From assembly GCF_900115105.1 (NCBI RefSeq), contig NZ_FOYP01000001.1, positions 1,080,097 to 1,144,096 on the forward strand: 64,000 bases of DNA, given 5' to 3'. Below the pieces are notes generated by a model. It was not told the DNA's origin. It ran no database searches and saw nothing but the letters and a program-made list of their open reading frames with translations. Shown here one piece after another: positions 21,812 to 30,589 of the stretch. This DNA is from Yoonia tamlensis. GTDB lineage: Bacteria; Pseudomonadota; Alphaproteobacteria; Rhodobacterales; Rhodobacteraceae. Position numbers and translations under genes: made by a program. The first letter of the stretch is position 1. Each line of letters opens with the position of its first letter.

Positions 21812-22616
21812 ATGCCATCATCGCGTCAATGGTTGCCGCATCGATACCGTTTTGCAACTGACTGAATCCCCCGCCAAACATCTGCGTCGCGGCATCATAA
21901 ATCGCACGGTGCGTCACGCGGGCAAGCGCAGAGCCAAGCGAGAGGCGCGCCACGCCGAGTGCTGCAAATTCTGCGGCTGTGTAGCCTGCAAAATGCCCCG
22001 CAACCAGCGCGTTCACCGGCTTGTCCACAGCGGCACAAATCCGGCCCAGCGCCGCCATATCAGGCGGCATCGGCGCATAAAGACAATCAGCACCTGCAGC
22101 AGAAAACCCTTGTAACCGTTTGATTGCGGCCGCGGTATCGTAGCGGCCGATCATGACCCCGTCCGCGCGTGCGGTCAGGACAAAATCTTGCGGCAATGCG
22201 CGCGCGGCACTGGCGGCGGCGCGGATGCGCGCGACAGCCAGATCATAGTCATAAGGTGCGTCACCGGGCAGCGCCGTGTCCTCGATACAAATGCCCGCCA
22301 GCCCGATCTCGGCGGCCAAGCGCACCGTTTCGGCGCAGTCTTCGGGGCTATCGCCAAACCCGTTTTCAAAATCGCCCTGCACCGGCACGGTTGCGACAGA
22401 CAGGATATCGCTGGCGTGGGATAATGCCTCGTCCCTTGTCAATGTCCCGCCATCCACACGGCCCAGCGTAAACGCGTGCGCGGCAGATGATGTCGCGAGC
22501 GCCTTTGCGCCCAGCGATTGCAGCATCTTTGCGCTGCCTTTGTCCCAGACATTGGCCAGAATAAACGGGTCTCCGGAAATGTGTAATTCGCGGAAAATGG
22601 TGCCTTGGTGCGTCAT
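21810..22616 (-). CDS. Isocitrate lyase/PEP mutase superfamily protein
   Basis: A 268-residue TIM-barrel enzyme of the PEP-mutase/isocitrate-lyase superfamily (phosphoenolpyruvate phosphomutase-like branch, PF13714 type). Key segments: ANVWDKGSAKMLQSLGAKAL, the metal-site region QGDFENGFGD, GICIEDT, and DFVLTARADG. The catalytic loop Cys of true isocitrate lyases (KKCGH) is not seen, so it acts on another C-C or P-C substrate, unknown here. The start overlaps the ada stop by 4 bp, so the two are co-translated, an unexpected pairing that is probably incidental. Confidence 0.88.
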   Translation of the reverse strand: MTHQGTIFRELHISGDPFILANVWDKGSAKMLQSLGAKALATSSAAHAFTLGRVDGGTLTRDEALSHASDILSVATVPVQGDFENGFGDSPEDCAETVRLAAEIGLAGICIEDTALPGDAPYDYDLAVARIRAAASAARALPQDFVLTARADGVMIGRYDTAAAIKRLQGFSAAGADCLYAPMPPDMAALGRICAAVDKPVNALVAGHFAGYTAAEFAALGVARLSLGSALARVTHRAIYDAATQMFGGGFSQLQNGIDAATIDAMMA

Positions 22617-23674
22617 TGGGCTGTCCTTTGTGCATAGGTCTTTTCAAGATCAATCAGCTTTTGCTTGCGCCACAAGCCGCCCCCGTAACCGGTGAGCGAT
22701 CCATCTGCGCCGATCACGCGGTGGCAGGGGATGATCAGCGCAATCTGATTGGCCCCATTGGCACGCGCCACGGCGCGGCTCGCGGTTGGCGCACCGATGG
22801 TTTGCGCCAATGTGCCATAGCTACAGGTTTGCCCTGCCGGAATATCGCGTAGCGCAGTCCAGACCTGACGCGTGAACGGCGTGCCGTGCATAACCAGCGG
22901 CACGGTAAATGCCGCGCTGTCACCGTTAAAAAACGCGGCCAGCTCATGCGCCACCTGTTCCGTTACATCCGTGCGACCGATACCAATCTCGCCTTTGACC
23001 ATTTTGCGCAGGCGGGCAAGCGCGTTTGGCAGCGCCTTGCGGTCGGCGAATTCCAGCAGATGCAGCGCGCGTTTGTCGCAAACGGCAATCATATCACCCA
23101 AAGGGGTCGGGATATGGGCCGCGCGTAACAGCGCGTCTTTGGCGAAATTGCCGGGGGCCGTGCCCATCAGTTTTGCAAAAGCCGCCCGAAAGGCGGCGGG
23201 GCTGTCAAACCCCGCGTCAAGCTGCGCGTCGATTACTTTGCCGGATGCAAGCGTGGTGAACCCGTTGGCCAGCCGCCGTTGGCGCGCCATGTCCAGAAAT
23301 GTCATGCCAAAATGGCGCTTGAACGCGCGCCGCACTGTGGACGGGTCCAACCCCATGCGGGTCAGATCGGATTCGGACCAGCGGCGCATCGGGTCCGCGT
23401 CCAATGCGGCCAGCAATCCGGTCACGCTTGGGTCACTTTGCGCGGCAGGCGTCAGCGGGTGGCAGCGTTTGCAGGGCCTGAACCCCGCATGAATGCAATC
23501 CGCGACATCGCTGTAAAAATGACAGTTTTCGCGTTTGGGTTTGCGCGCGGGGCAGGTCAGGCGACAGAATATACCGGTCGAGGAAACGCCGACAAAAGCG
23601 CGACCATCATAGGCATCATCGCGGGTGACTAAGGCTTCATAAAGCACGTCATCAGGGGGAAGGGTCATCAACAT
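22613..23674 (-). CDS. ada: Ada: bifunctional transcriptional activator / O6-methylguanine-DNA methyltransferase
   Basis: Alkylation-damage sensor and repair protein, 353 residues. The N-terminal zinc domain (about 15-80) contains CRLTCPARKPKRENCHFY and CKRCHP, with the Cys cluster whose methylation turns Ada into an activator. An AraC-type helix-turn-helix follows (DPSTVRRAFKRHFGMTFL). The C-terminal transferase domain has the suicide-Cys motif PCHRVIG (C317). The start could be the ATG at 23674 or the one two codons later. The window also carries an AlkA-type glycosylase (35804-36433), a typical functional partner. Confidence 0.95.
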   Translation of the reverse strand: MLMTLPPDDVLYEALVTRDDAYDGRAFVGVSSTGIFCRLTCPARKPKRENCHFYSDVADCIHAGFRPCKRCHPLTPAAQSDPSVTGLLAALDADPMRRWSESDLTRMGLDPSTVRRAFKRHFGMTFLDMARQRRLANGFTTLASGKVIDAQLDAGFDSPAAFRAAFAKLMGTAPGNFAKDALLRAAHIPTPLGDMIAVCDKRALHLLEFADRKALPNALARLRKMVKGEIGIGRTDVTEQVAHELAAFFNGDSAAFTVPLVMHGTPFTRQVWTALRDIPAGQTCSYGTLAQTIGAPTASRAVARANGANQIALIIPCHRVIGADGSLTGYGGGLWRKQKLIDLEKTYAQRTAQ

Positions 23675-23724
23675 GGCCCCAACCTATGCGATTCGCATCC
23701 CCTTTGCCGCCTGAAATCGGGCGT

Positions 23725-24900
23725 CTATTGATTGATGCAGCTTGCCGCAAAATCCAGCACTTGCCCGAGCGCGGCGATATAGCGATCATCATCAATCGTC
23801 ATCGCGATCCGGATATGCCCCGCCGCCGCCTGACCAAAGCTTTCGCCGGGCATCACCGCGATATGGGTTGCATCCAACAGCGCGTTGGCAAAGCCTTCGC
23901 CCGACATGCCCGTCGCGCGGATATCCAGCATCAGATACATCGCGCCCTGCGATGGGACCGCCTTAACGATGTTTTGCCCTGCAAGCAGATCCATTGACAG
24001 CGCGCGCCGCCTGCAAAAGGGGGCCGCGACCTGTTCTTCGACGCTTGTCCCCTGGCCCAGCGCAAATTGCGCCGCGTCCTGAATATAGCCCGCAACCCCA
24101 TAGGTCGTATGTGTGGCAAGATCTGTCAGATGCGCGATCACCGGTTCAGGCGCGCAGATCCAGCCGACGCGGCTGCCGGTCATCGCGTGGCTTTTGGACA
24201 TCGACCCGACGACAAGCGTGCGGTCCGCCATATCCGGCAGGGCGCGCGGGCTGATATGGTCGCCTTCCCAGACTTGGGTGTCGTAAACTTCGTCCGAGAT
24301 CAGCCAAAGATCATGGTCACGGCAGGTGGTCGCAATCGCCTGCATTGTTTGCCCGCTATAAACGGCACCCGTTGGGTTATTGGGGCTATTCACCAACAGC
24401 GATCTTGCGCCGCTTGCCGCCCTTTGCAAGGCGTCCAATGTCGGCTGAAATCCGGTGTCGGGTGAGGTGATAATCGGCTTTGGTACCGCCCCAACAGATC
24501 GGATCGTGCCGGGGTAGGTCACATAATAGGGATCAATAAAAAGCGCTGTATCGCCCGGATTGCAGGTGGCGTGATGCGCGGCAAATAGCCCAGCTTGACC
24601 ACCCGGCGTGACCAGAATATTGGCGGCGGTGGTAGGCACGCCTGTGCGTGTGGCGATCCGCGTTGCAATCGCGTCGCGCAAAGCATCGGTGCCCGGCACC
24701 GCCGCATAGCCAGTGTGCCCAGCCAATGCCGCCTTGTGCATGGCGTTCAAAATATCGGGATGGGTGCGGATATCATGTTCACCGATGTTCAGTTCGGTCA
24801 CGGCGATGCCATCCGCGATCATCCGGCGCGCGCGGTAAAACGTGTCCCACCCGTCAGAGCCGCCACCCGTGATATGTGTAATGTGATCAGAAAGTTGCAT
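23725..24900 (-). CDS. PLP-dependent class I/II aminotransferase
   Basis: Fold-type I aminotransferase of 391 residues from the ATG at 24900 (MQLSDHITHITGGG); an upstream ATG at 24939 would overlap soxR and adds unlikely residues. Motifs: VTPGGQAGLFAAHHA (cofactor phosphate region), LLVNSPNNPTGAVY, ISDEVYDTQVW (PLP Asp) and the Schiff-base lysine in GSMSKSHAMTGSRVGW. Similar to aspartate/aromatic transaminases, but substrate cannot be fixed. It begins 32 bp after the soxR stop, same strand. Confidence 0.88.
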   Translation of the reverse strand: MQLSDHITHITGGGSDGWDTFYRARRMIADGIAVTELNIGEHDIRTHPDILNAMHKAALAGHTGYAAVPGTDALRDAIATRIATRTGVPTTAANILVTPGGQAGLFAAHHATCNPGDTALFIDPYYVTYPGTIRSVGAVPKPIITSPDTGFQPTLDALQRAASGARSLLVNSPNNPTGAVYSGQTMQAIATTCRDHDLWLISDEVYDTQVWEGDHISPRALPDMADRTLVVGSMSKSHAMTGSRVGWICAPEPVIAHLTDLATHTTYGVAGYIQDAAQFALGQGTSVEEQVAAPFCRRRALSMDLLAGQNIVKAVPSQGAMYLMLDIRATGMSGEGFANALLDATHIAVMPGESFGQAAAGHIRIAMTIDDDRYIAALGQVLDFAASCINQ

Positions 24901-24931
24901 AGCGCATGGCAATCCCAGTACGGCGTAGATG

Positions 24932-25375
24932 TCAACCATCCAGACCGGTCAAATTGCGCGGGCCTGTGCCTTCGGCGGATTTGACATCGGCGGGATTATA
25001 AAGCGCGCAGCTTTGCAAACTCAGACAGCCGCAGCCGATACAGCCATCCAATTTGTCGCGCAGATCCGTTAGGGCGGCAATGCGCGCGTCAATCTTGCGG
25101 CGAAAGCCTTTGCTGATGCGGGTCCAGTCGGCCTTGCTGGGCGCCTTATGGGCGGGCAAACCGCGCAGATGGTCGGCGATCTCATCGAGCGAAAACCCCA
25201 ATTTCTGGGCGGCCATCACAAATGACAGCCGCCTGATATCCGCGCGCCCATAGCGGCGATGCCCGCCCGCATTGCGCAGCGGGGCCACAATGCCGTGGGT
25301 CTCATAAAACCGTATAGCCGAGACCGCCAAACCCGTGCGTGCGGCCAGATCGCCAATCGATAGTCCAGCGGCCAT
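24932..25375 (-). CDS. soxR: SoxR redox-sensing transcriptional activator
   Basis: MerR-family activator with a [2Fe-2S] cluster, 147 residues from the ATG at 25375 (MAAGLSIGDLAARTGL). The winged helix-turn-helix spans about residues 5-45 (AIRFYETHGIV), then a dimerisation helix. The cluster ligands form CX2CXCX5C at C112, C115, C117 and C123 (CIGCGCLSLQSC), the exact SoxR signature. SoxR is activated by redox-cycling compounds or superoxide. A perfect-looking SoxR promoter lies just upstream, pointed at the divergent small ORF and VOC gene, which are its likely targets. Confidence 0.95.
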   Translation of the reverse strand: MAAGLSIGDLAARTGLAVSAIRFYETHGIVAPLRNAGGHRRYGRADIRRLSFVMAAQKLGFSLDEIADHLRGLPAHKAPSKADWTRISKGFRRKIDARIAALTDLRDKLDGCIGCGCLSLQSCALYNPADVKSAEGTGPRNLTGLDG

Positions 25376-25386
25376 GAAAATAATCC

Positions 25387-25417
25387 TTGATCTAAAGTTA
25401 ACTTGAGAAATTAGAAC
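25387..25417 (+). promoter_or_regulatory. SoxR-controlled promoter (operator within a 19-bp spacer)
   Basis: On the plus strand a -35 element TTGATC (25387-25392) and a -10 element TAGAAC (25412-25417) are separated by 19 bp, the over-long spacer typical of SoxR/MerR promoters. The spacer holds TCTAAAGTTAACTTGAGA (25391-25408), close to the SoxR consensus CCTCAAGTTAACTTGAGG with the invariant GTTAAC centre. Transcription would run toward the 55-residue ORF and VOC gene. The site also lies 16 bp before the soxR start, so it may autoregulate soxR. Confidence 0.85.
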
Positions 25418-25450
25418 TGAATACACGCAAGAAATCCAGAGGAATCATCA

Positions 25451-25618
25451 ATGACCCATGCCAGCCACCGCTATTTTGTTAACGACCCGCAGACCGCCGC
25501 AGCACTGCGCCGTGACGGCATTGGCTGGGATCATGATCCGCAAAGCCTCATCTTGCCACGGCTTGCGCGGCCCCGGTTGATCGCGCGCATTTTACACAAA
25601 AAAGGAACCCGAAAATGA
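25451..25618 (+). CDS. Small protein in SoxR-controlled operon, function unknown
   Basis: A 55-residue ORF starting MTHASHRYFVNDPQTAAAL. The ATG has AGAGGAA upstream and the stop overlaps the start of the VOC gene (ATGA). Composition is basic toward the C terminus (about eight Arg and Lys after residue 38), with a WDHDP motif near the middle. I do not recognise a family. Being first in the operon behind the SoxR promoter, it should be induced with the VOC protein; it may itself act as a coupled leader reading frame. Confidence 0.6.
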   Translation: MTHASHRYFVNDPQTAAALRRDGIGWDHDPQSLILPRLARPRLIARILHKKGTRK

Positions 25619-26004
25619 GCCAGCTTGAACACGTCAACATCACCGTTTCAGACCCCAAAGCCACTGCAAGAATGCTGGAACAAATCTTTGGCTGGCATAT
25701 CCGTTGGGAAGGCGCGGCAATGGGCGGCGCGGGCTATACGCTGCATGTGGGCAATGATGATTGCTATGTCGCGGTTTATTCCGGCTCTGACCCCACGCAG
25801 ACCGTGCCCAAGGCAGATGCCAGCTATCAAACCCGCGGCGCGATGAACCATATTGGTATCGTCGTGGATGATCTGGACCTGATCGCCGAAAAGGTTAGCG
25901 CGATGGGTTTCAATGCCCATAGTCATGCCGATTACGAGCCCGGCCGTAGGTTCTATTTTCACGACGATGACGGCGTTGAATTTGAGGTTATCAGCTATGC
26001 CTGA
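25615..26004 (+). CDS. VOC (glyoxalase/bleomycin-resistance fold) protein
   Basis: A 129-residue vicinal-oxygen-chelate protein. The opening SQLEHVNITVSDPKATARMLEQIFGW and the end FYFHDDDGVEFEVISYA are the two beta-alpha-beta-beta-beta repeats. The metal-ligand positions appear as His5-region (EHVNI), H80-region (MNHIGIVVDDLD) and the late Glu (EFEVIS). Members bind metals and act as glyoxalases, dioxygenases or drug-binding resistance proteins. Control by SoxR suggests detoxification of an electrophile or redox-active compound. Confidence 0.87.
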   Translation: MSQLEHVNITVSDPKATARMLEQIFGWHIRWEGAAMGGAGYTLHVGNDDCYVAVYSGSDPTQTVPKADASYQTRGAMNHIGIVVDDLDLIAEKVSAMGFNAHSHADYEPGRRFYFHDDDGVEFEVISYA

Positions 26005-26061
26005 CACCAAGGCTTGACCCTGCCTGCCGCCCTGCCATTCTATCCGCGAATGGGGGGCGGT

Positions 26062-26586
26062 ATGGCACAATACATCGCATTTTTGCGCGGCATTAACGTC
26101 GGCGGGCATCGCAAGATTCCAATGGCGGATTTGCGCGCGCTTTGCCTGAAACGCGCGGGGGTGACGGCTGTGCGCAGCTATATCGCCTCGGGAAATCTGG
26201 TGATTGATGCGGACCGGTCGGGTGCGGAACTGGCTCTGGAAATCCAAAACGCCATTGCTGATACTTTTGGGTTTGACGTACCGATTGTTGTTTTTGACGC
26301 AGATGCGATGCGGCAGGTTCTGGCCAATTGCCCCTTTCCCGATGGCAAAGGCAACCAGGTGCACGGGTTTTTATGTCTGGATCAGCCCGCGCTGGATCAG
26401 GGCCGGATTGATGCGCTCGGGCGCGCATCAGAGGCCTTGGTTTGTGTAGACCGTACTGTTTGGGTGCACACGCCCGAGGGTGTTGCGACCTCGAAACTGA
26501 TGGCGGGCATGGAATCATGTATCGGCCCCGCCACGGCCCGCAATTTGAATACCCTGCGCAAAATGGTGGAAATGCTGGACGGCTAG
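26062..26586 (+). CDS. DUF1697 family protein
   Basis: A 174-residue protein of DUF1697, a family of unknown function with an alpha/beta fold. The ATG at 26062 (MAQYIAFLRGINVGGHRKIPM) is the start shared by the family; the frame extends upstream to 26014. The end ATARNLNTLRKMVEML is also typical. It follows the VOC gene by 57 bp on the same strand, so it could belong to the SoxR-driven transcript, but this is not certain. Confidence 0.88.
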   Translation: MAQYIAFLRGINVGGHRKIPMADLRALCLKRAGVTAVRSYIASGNLVIDADRSGAELALEIQNAIADTFGFDVPIVVFDADAMRQVLANCPFPDGKGNQVHGFLCLDQPALDQGRIDALGRASEALVCVDRTVWVHTPEGVATSKLMAGMESCIGPATARNLNTLRKMVEMLDG

Positions 26587-26610
26587 GCATTTGCCTGCTA
26601 CGCATCCCCT

Positions 26611-26655
26611 ATGAAGAGCATGAGCATCATTATTTGCTGCATTATTACCTGCTGA
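26611..26655 (+). CDS. Candidate Cys-rich leader peptide of cysS
   Basis: A 14-codon ORF encoding MKSMSIIICCIITC, with three TGC codons, two of them adjacent. It ends 84 bp before the cysteinyl-tRNA synthetase start. Such tandem codons for the cognate amino acid are the hallmark of attenuation leaders. Downstream, GCGGGCT (26664-26670) can pair with AGCCCGC (26707-26713), giving a 7-bp stem that could respond to ribosome stalling. Against it: no good Shine-Dalgarno site before the ATG, and no U-run after the stem, so control would have to be translational or Rho-dependent. Tentative. Confidence 0.35.
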   Translation: MKSMSIIICCIITC

Positions 26656-26738
26656 CATCTGTCGCGGGCTGCTCTTTCACGTTTCAATTGAATGCTGAAC
26701 TTGGTAAGCCCGCCGGCAAAACCCGTGCGTGAGGCGTT

Positions 26739-28172
26739 ATGACAACTATCCGGCTACAAAATACAAAATCCCGCAAGCGCGAGGATTTTACCCCGATCGA
26801 CCCGCAAAACGTGCGGATGTATGTCTGTGGGCCAACGGTTTATGACCGCGCGCATCTTGGCAATGCGCGACCAGTGGTTGTGTTTGACGTTCTTTATCGT
26901 TTGCTGCGCCATGTTTACGGACCTGATCACGTCACCTATGTGCGCAATTTCACGGATGTGGATGACCGGATCAATGAAACCGCGCAAAAACGCAAAGCCG
27001 CCGGTGTTACAGGTACGCTCGAAGAGCTGATCCATGCGCGTTCTGACGAAACAATTGCGTGGTATCATGCCGATATGGATGAGCTGGGTGCGCTGCGCCC
27101 AAATGAGGCGCCGCGCGCAACCACATTTGTACCACAGATGATCGCGATGATCGCAGACCTTATTGCCAAAGGGCACGCCTATGCGGACGGTGCAGGCCAT
27201 GTGCTGTTTGCGGTGAAATCCTATGCCAAATACGGCGCGCTTTCGGGTCGTTCCACCGATGATATGATCGCAGGCGCGCGGGTGGAAATCGCGGATAACA
27301 AACGCGATCCGATGGATTTTGTGCTTTGGAAACCTTCAAGCGACGATCTGCCCGGCTGGGATAGCCCTTGGGGGCGGGGCCGCCCGGGCTGGCATATCGA
27401 ATGCTCGGCCATGGCGCATGATCTGCTGGGCGAAAGCTTTGATATTCATGGCGGCGGCAACGATTTGATGTTCCCGCACCACGAAAACGAGATCGCGCAA
27501 AGCTGCTGTGCCGCGGGCCATGCCGATGATGGGACGGGTTTTGCAAATTATTGGCTGCACAATGAAATGCTGCAGGTCGAGGGCAAGAAAATGTCCAAGT
27601 CACTGGGCAATTTCTTTACCGTGCGCGATCTGCTGGATCAGGGCGTGCCCGGCGAAGTGATCCGTTTCGTGTTCCTGCAAACGCATTACCGCAAGCCGAT
27701 GGATTGGACGGCGGAAAAGGCGGAACAGGCGGCTGCGACACTTAAAAAATGGCGCACACTAACTGCGGGCCTTGAACCCCATAGTGAAGCCGATGACCTT
27801 GTTGTTGAACATTTGTGCAATGATTTAAATACGCCATCTGCAATCGTGCAGCTACACCGCCTTGCGCAGGACGTTTCATATGACAAATTAGGTCTTCGTA
27901 AGCTTCTGACGTCGGCGCGGTTGCTCGGGTTGCTGCAGGACGAAATGGGTGATTGGGCTGCCTCACCCCAGATAAGTGAAAACATAAATGTGTTAATTGG
28001 TCGGATTATGGCTGAGCGCCAGCAAGCTAAAGACCTGAAGGATTGGGGGCGTGCAGACGAATTGCGAGGCCGGTTGATCCAAGCAGGAGTGAAAATTAGC
28101 GAAAGTAAAGATAGTTACACGTTCGAAATTGGTTCGGATTTTGACGCTTCCAAACTGGAGGGGCTGCTATGA
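26739..28172 (+). CDS. cysS: Cysteinyl-tRNA synthetase
   Basis: Class I aminoacyl-tRNA synthetase, 477 residues. Motifs: [16 protein letters not shown] (zinc-binding Cys and the HIGH equivalent HLGN), [27 protein letters not shown] (zinc ligands), and [14 protein letters not shown] element precedes the ATG. The last third (about 27820-28168) uses noticeably more AT-ending codons such as TTA, ATA and AGT than the first two thirds, which may reflect recombination. Its stop overlaps the cimA start (ATGA). Confidence 0.97.
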   Translation: MTTIRLQNTKSRKREDFTPIDPQNVRMYVCGPTVYDRAHLGNARPVVVFDVLYRLLRHVYGPDHVTYVRNFTDVDDRINETAQKRKAAGVTGTLEELIHARSDETIAWYHADMDELGALRPNEAPRATTFVPQMIAMIADLIAKGHAYADGAGHVLFAVKSYAKYGALSGRSTDDMIAGARVEIADNKRDPMDFVLWKPSSDDLPGWDSPWGRGRPGWHIECSAMAHDLLGESFDIHGGGNDLMFPHHENEIAQSCCAAGHADDGTGFANYWLHNEMLQVEGKKMSKSLGNFFTVRDLLDQGVPGEVIRFVFLQTHYRKPMDWTAEKAEQAAATLKKWRTLTAGLEPHSEADDLVVEHLCNDLNTPSAIVQLHRLAQDVSYDKLGLRKLLTSARLLGLLQDEMGDWAASPQISENINVLIGRIMAERQQAKDLKDWGRADELRGRLIQAGVKISESKDSYTFEIGSDFDASKLEGLL

Positions 28173-29788
28173 GCAAAGAACGTCTTTACCTTTTTGATAC
28201 GACGCTACGCGACGGCGCGCAGACCCAAGGTGTGCAGTTTTCGGCAGATGAAAAACGCAAGATTGCGGCGGTGCTGGATAATCTCGGGCTTGATTACATC
28301 GAAGGCGGCTGGCCCGGCGCGAACCCGACAGATACCGAATTCTTTGCTGACGCGCCCAAGACTCGCGCGACGATGACCGCTTTTGGCATGACCAAACGGT
28401 TGGGCCGGTCGGCCGAGAATGACGATATCCTGGCCGAGGTGATCAACGCCGGCACGCCTGCCGTCTGTCTGGTTGGCAAATCGCATGATTTTCATGTGAC
28501 CACGGCGCTTGGCATCACGTTGGAAGAAAACACCGAAAACCTGCGCGCAAGTTTTGCCTATCTCAAAACGAAGGGCCGCGAAGCCCTGTTTGACGCCGAG
28601 CATTTCTTTGACGGCTATAAATCCAATCCGGAATATGCGCTTGAGGCGATCCATGCGGCCTATGACGCGGGCGCGCGCTGGATCGTACTGTGTGATACCA
28701 ATGGCGGCACCCTGCCACATGAGGTCAGCGAGATTGTCACTGCGGTGATTGCCAGTGGTATTCCCGGTGATCATCTGGCGATCCACACGCATAACGACAC
28801 CGAAAACGCAGTCGCCAACACCTTGGCCGCTGTTATGGCCGGTTGCCGGCAAGTGCAGGGGACGCTGAACGGTCTTGGCGAGCGTTGCGGCAATGCGAAC
28901 CTGACGACCCTGATCCCGACGTTCTTGCTCAAGGAACCTTTTGCCAGCAAGTTCGAAACCGGCGTTAGCCTTGATGCGCTCAAAGGTCTGCGCAAAGCCT
29001 CTCGGATGCTCGATGATATTTTGAACCGTGTGCCGGCCAAACAGGCGGCCTATGTCGGGGCATCGGCCTTTGCGCATAAATCGGGCTTGCATGCTTCGGC
29101 CATCGCCAAGGACCCGTCCACCTATGAACATATCGACCCCGCTTCTGTCGGCAATAGCCGCATTGTGCCGATGTCGAACCAAGCCGGACAATCGAACCTG
29201 CGCGCCCGTTTGGCGGATGCCGGAATTGATGTTGATCTGGGCAATCCCGCGCTCGCCCGTATTGTTGAACGGATCAAGGAAAAGGAAGCCCAAGGGTTTT
29301 CCTATGACACCGCCGCCGCCAGTTTTGAGCTGCTTGCGCGGGCCGAGCTGGGCACATTGCCCAAGTTTTTCGAAGTCAAACGCTACCGTGTGACCATTGA
29401 ACGGCGCAGGAACAAGCGCGGCAAAATGGTGTCGCTGTCCGAAGCCGTGGTCGTGACCAAGGTGAACGGCGAACGGTTTTTGAACGTCTCCGAAAGTCAG
29501 GGACCGGACGGGTCGGATCAGGGGCCGGTCAACGCGCTTTCGCGGGCCTTGTCCAAGGATCTCGGCCCGTATCAGGCCTATATCGAAGACATGCAGCTGG
29601 TTGATTTCAAAGTGCGGATCACCAATGGCGGGACCGAGGCCGTGACCCGCGTGATTATTGACAGCGAAGACGGGCAGGGGCGGCGTTGGTCCACTGTCGG
29701 GGTCAGCGCCAACATTGTGGATGCATCATTTGACGCATTGGTGGATGCGATCAATTGGAAACTGATCCGTGACGGGGCAAAGGGCTGA
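28169..29788 (+). CDS. cimA: Citramalate synthase
   Basis: Condenses pyruvate and acetyl-CoA to (R)-citramalate, a threonine-independent route to isoleucine. 539 residues of the LeuA/CimA family: [22 protein letters not shown] at the N terminus (catalytic Arg and metal Asp), the [20 protein letters not shown] metal site, and [13 protein letters not shown]-terminal LeuA-type allosteric domain extends from about residue 400. The DGAQTQG variant of the N-terminal motif (rather than DGEQ) is characteristic of CimA. It is translationally coupled to cysS. Confidence 0.94.
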   Translation: MSKERLYLFDTTLRDGAQTQGVQFSADEKRKIAAVLDNLGLDYIEGGWPGANPTDTEFFADAPKTRATMTAFGMTKRLGRSAENDDILAEVINAGTPAVCLVGKSHDFHVTTALGITLEENTENLRASFAYLKTKGREALFDAEHFFDGYKSNPEYALEAIHAAYDAGARWIVLCDTNGGTLPHEVSEIVTAVIASGIPGDHLAIHTHNDTENAVANTLAAVMAGCRQVQGTLNGLGERCGNANLTTLIPTFLLKEPFASKFETGVSLDALKGLRKASRMLDDILNRVPAKQAAYVGASAFAHKSGLHASAIAKDPSTYEHIDPASVGNSRIVPMSNQAGQSNLRARLADAGIDVDLGNPALARIVERIKEKEAQGFSYDTAAASFELLARAELGTLPKFFEVKRYRVTIERRRNKRGKMVSLSEAVVVTKVNGERFLNVSESQGPDGSDQGPVNALSRALSKDLGPYQAYIEDMQLVDFKVRITNGGTEAVTRVIIDSEDGQGRRWSTVGVSANIVDASFDALVDAINWKLIRDGAKG

Positions 29789-29821
29789 ATTTTTGAGTAT
29801 TTTTGGCAAGATGATATTGAT

Positions 29822-30589
29822 ATGAGCTTTCATGCCTGTGCGGCCCTTGTGGAAAAGGCGGACCCCGAGCGGTTTCGTGCCGCGATGGCGGCACCTGTGC
29901 CCGCGCGTAAGATTCTGTTCCCGCTTTATGCGTTGAACGTCGAAGTTGCGCGTGCCCCTTGGGTGACCAAAGAGCCGATGATCGCGGAAATGCGTCTGCA
30001 ATGGTGGCGTGATGCGCTCGAGGAAATTGCGCAAGGCGTGACCCCGCGAAAGCACGAGGTTGTGGATGCTTTGGCCGCCGTCTTGGATGCTGAAGGGGCC
30101 ACGTTACTGGATGGTCTGATCGCGGCGCGCCGGTGGGATATTTACAGTGATCCGTTTGAAGATCAGACCCATATGGACGCCTATATCGATGCGACATCGG
30201 GCCATTTGATGGTCACCGCTGCACGGCTGTTGGGGCAGGGTGATCAAATTGCGGTACGCGATTTCGCCTATGCGGCCGGTGTTGCAAATCTGTTCCGCGC
30301 CATTCCCGACCTCGAGGAACGCGGACGCATGCCTTTGCTGGACGGATCCGAAGCGGGTGTTCTGGCGCTTGCACAGCGGGCGCAGGTGCGGCTGGATGCT
30401 GCGGTGGAGGCCCGCCGCCAGATTTCCCCGCTTACCGCACCCGTTTTATTCGCCGGTTACCTTGCGCGCCCTGTCTTGCGCCAGATCCTAAGTGACCCAG
30501 CTAAGGTGGCGCGTGGCGCACTTGGCCTGCCGCCATTTCGCGAACATCTGCGATTTGCCCATCTGGCATTGCGGGGGTGGTGGCGCTAG
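29822..30589 (+). CDS. Squalene/phytoene synthase-family protein, NDUFAF6-like
   Basis: A 255-residue all-helical protein of the squalene/phytoene synthase superfamily. The usual Asp-rich substrate motifs (DXXXD) are not visible: the first region reads MRLQWWRDALEEI and the second AAGVANLFRAIPDLEERG. That pattern matches the non-catalytic NDUFAF6 branch, known in mitochondria as a complex I assembly factor. I therefore favour a respiratory assembly role over terpene synthesis. It lies 33 bp after cimA and ends in a 4-bp overlap with the convergent MFS gene. Confidence 0.8.
   Translation: MSFHACAALVEKADPERFRAAMAAPVPARKILFPLYALNVEVARAPWVTKEPMIAEMRLQWWRDALEEIAQGVTPRKHEVVDALAAVLDAEGATLLDGLIAARRWDIYSDPFEDQTHMDAYIDATSGHLMVTAARLLGQGDQIAVRDFAYAAGVANLFRAIPDLEERGRMPLLDGSEAGVLALAQRAQVRLDAAVEARRQISPLTAPVLFAGYLARPVLRQILSDPAKVARGALGLPPFREHLRFAHLALRGWWR

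Noticed and set aside
28205..29293. 362-residue minus-strand ORF within cimA
   Set aside because: Antisense shadow; cimA motifs are unmistakable on the plus strand.
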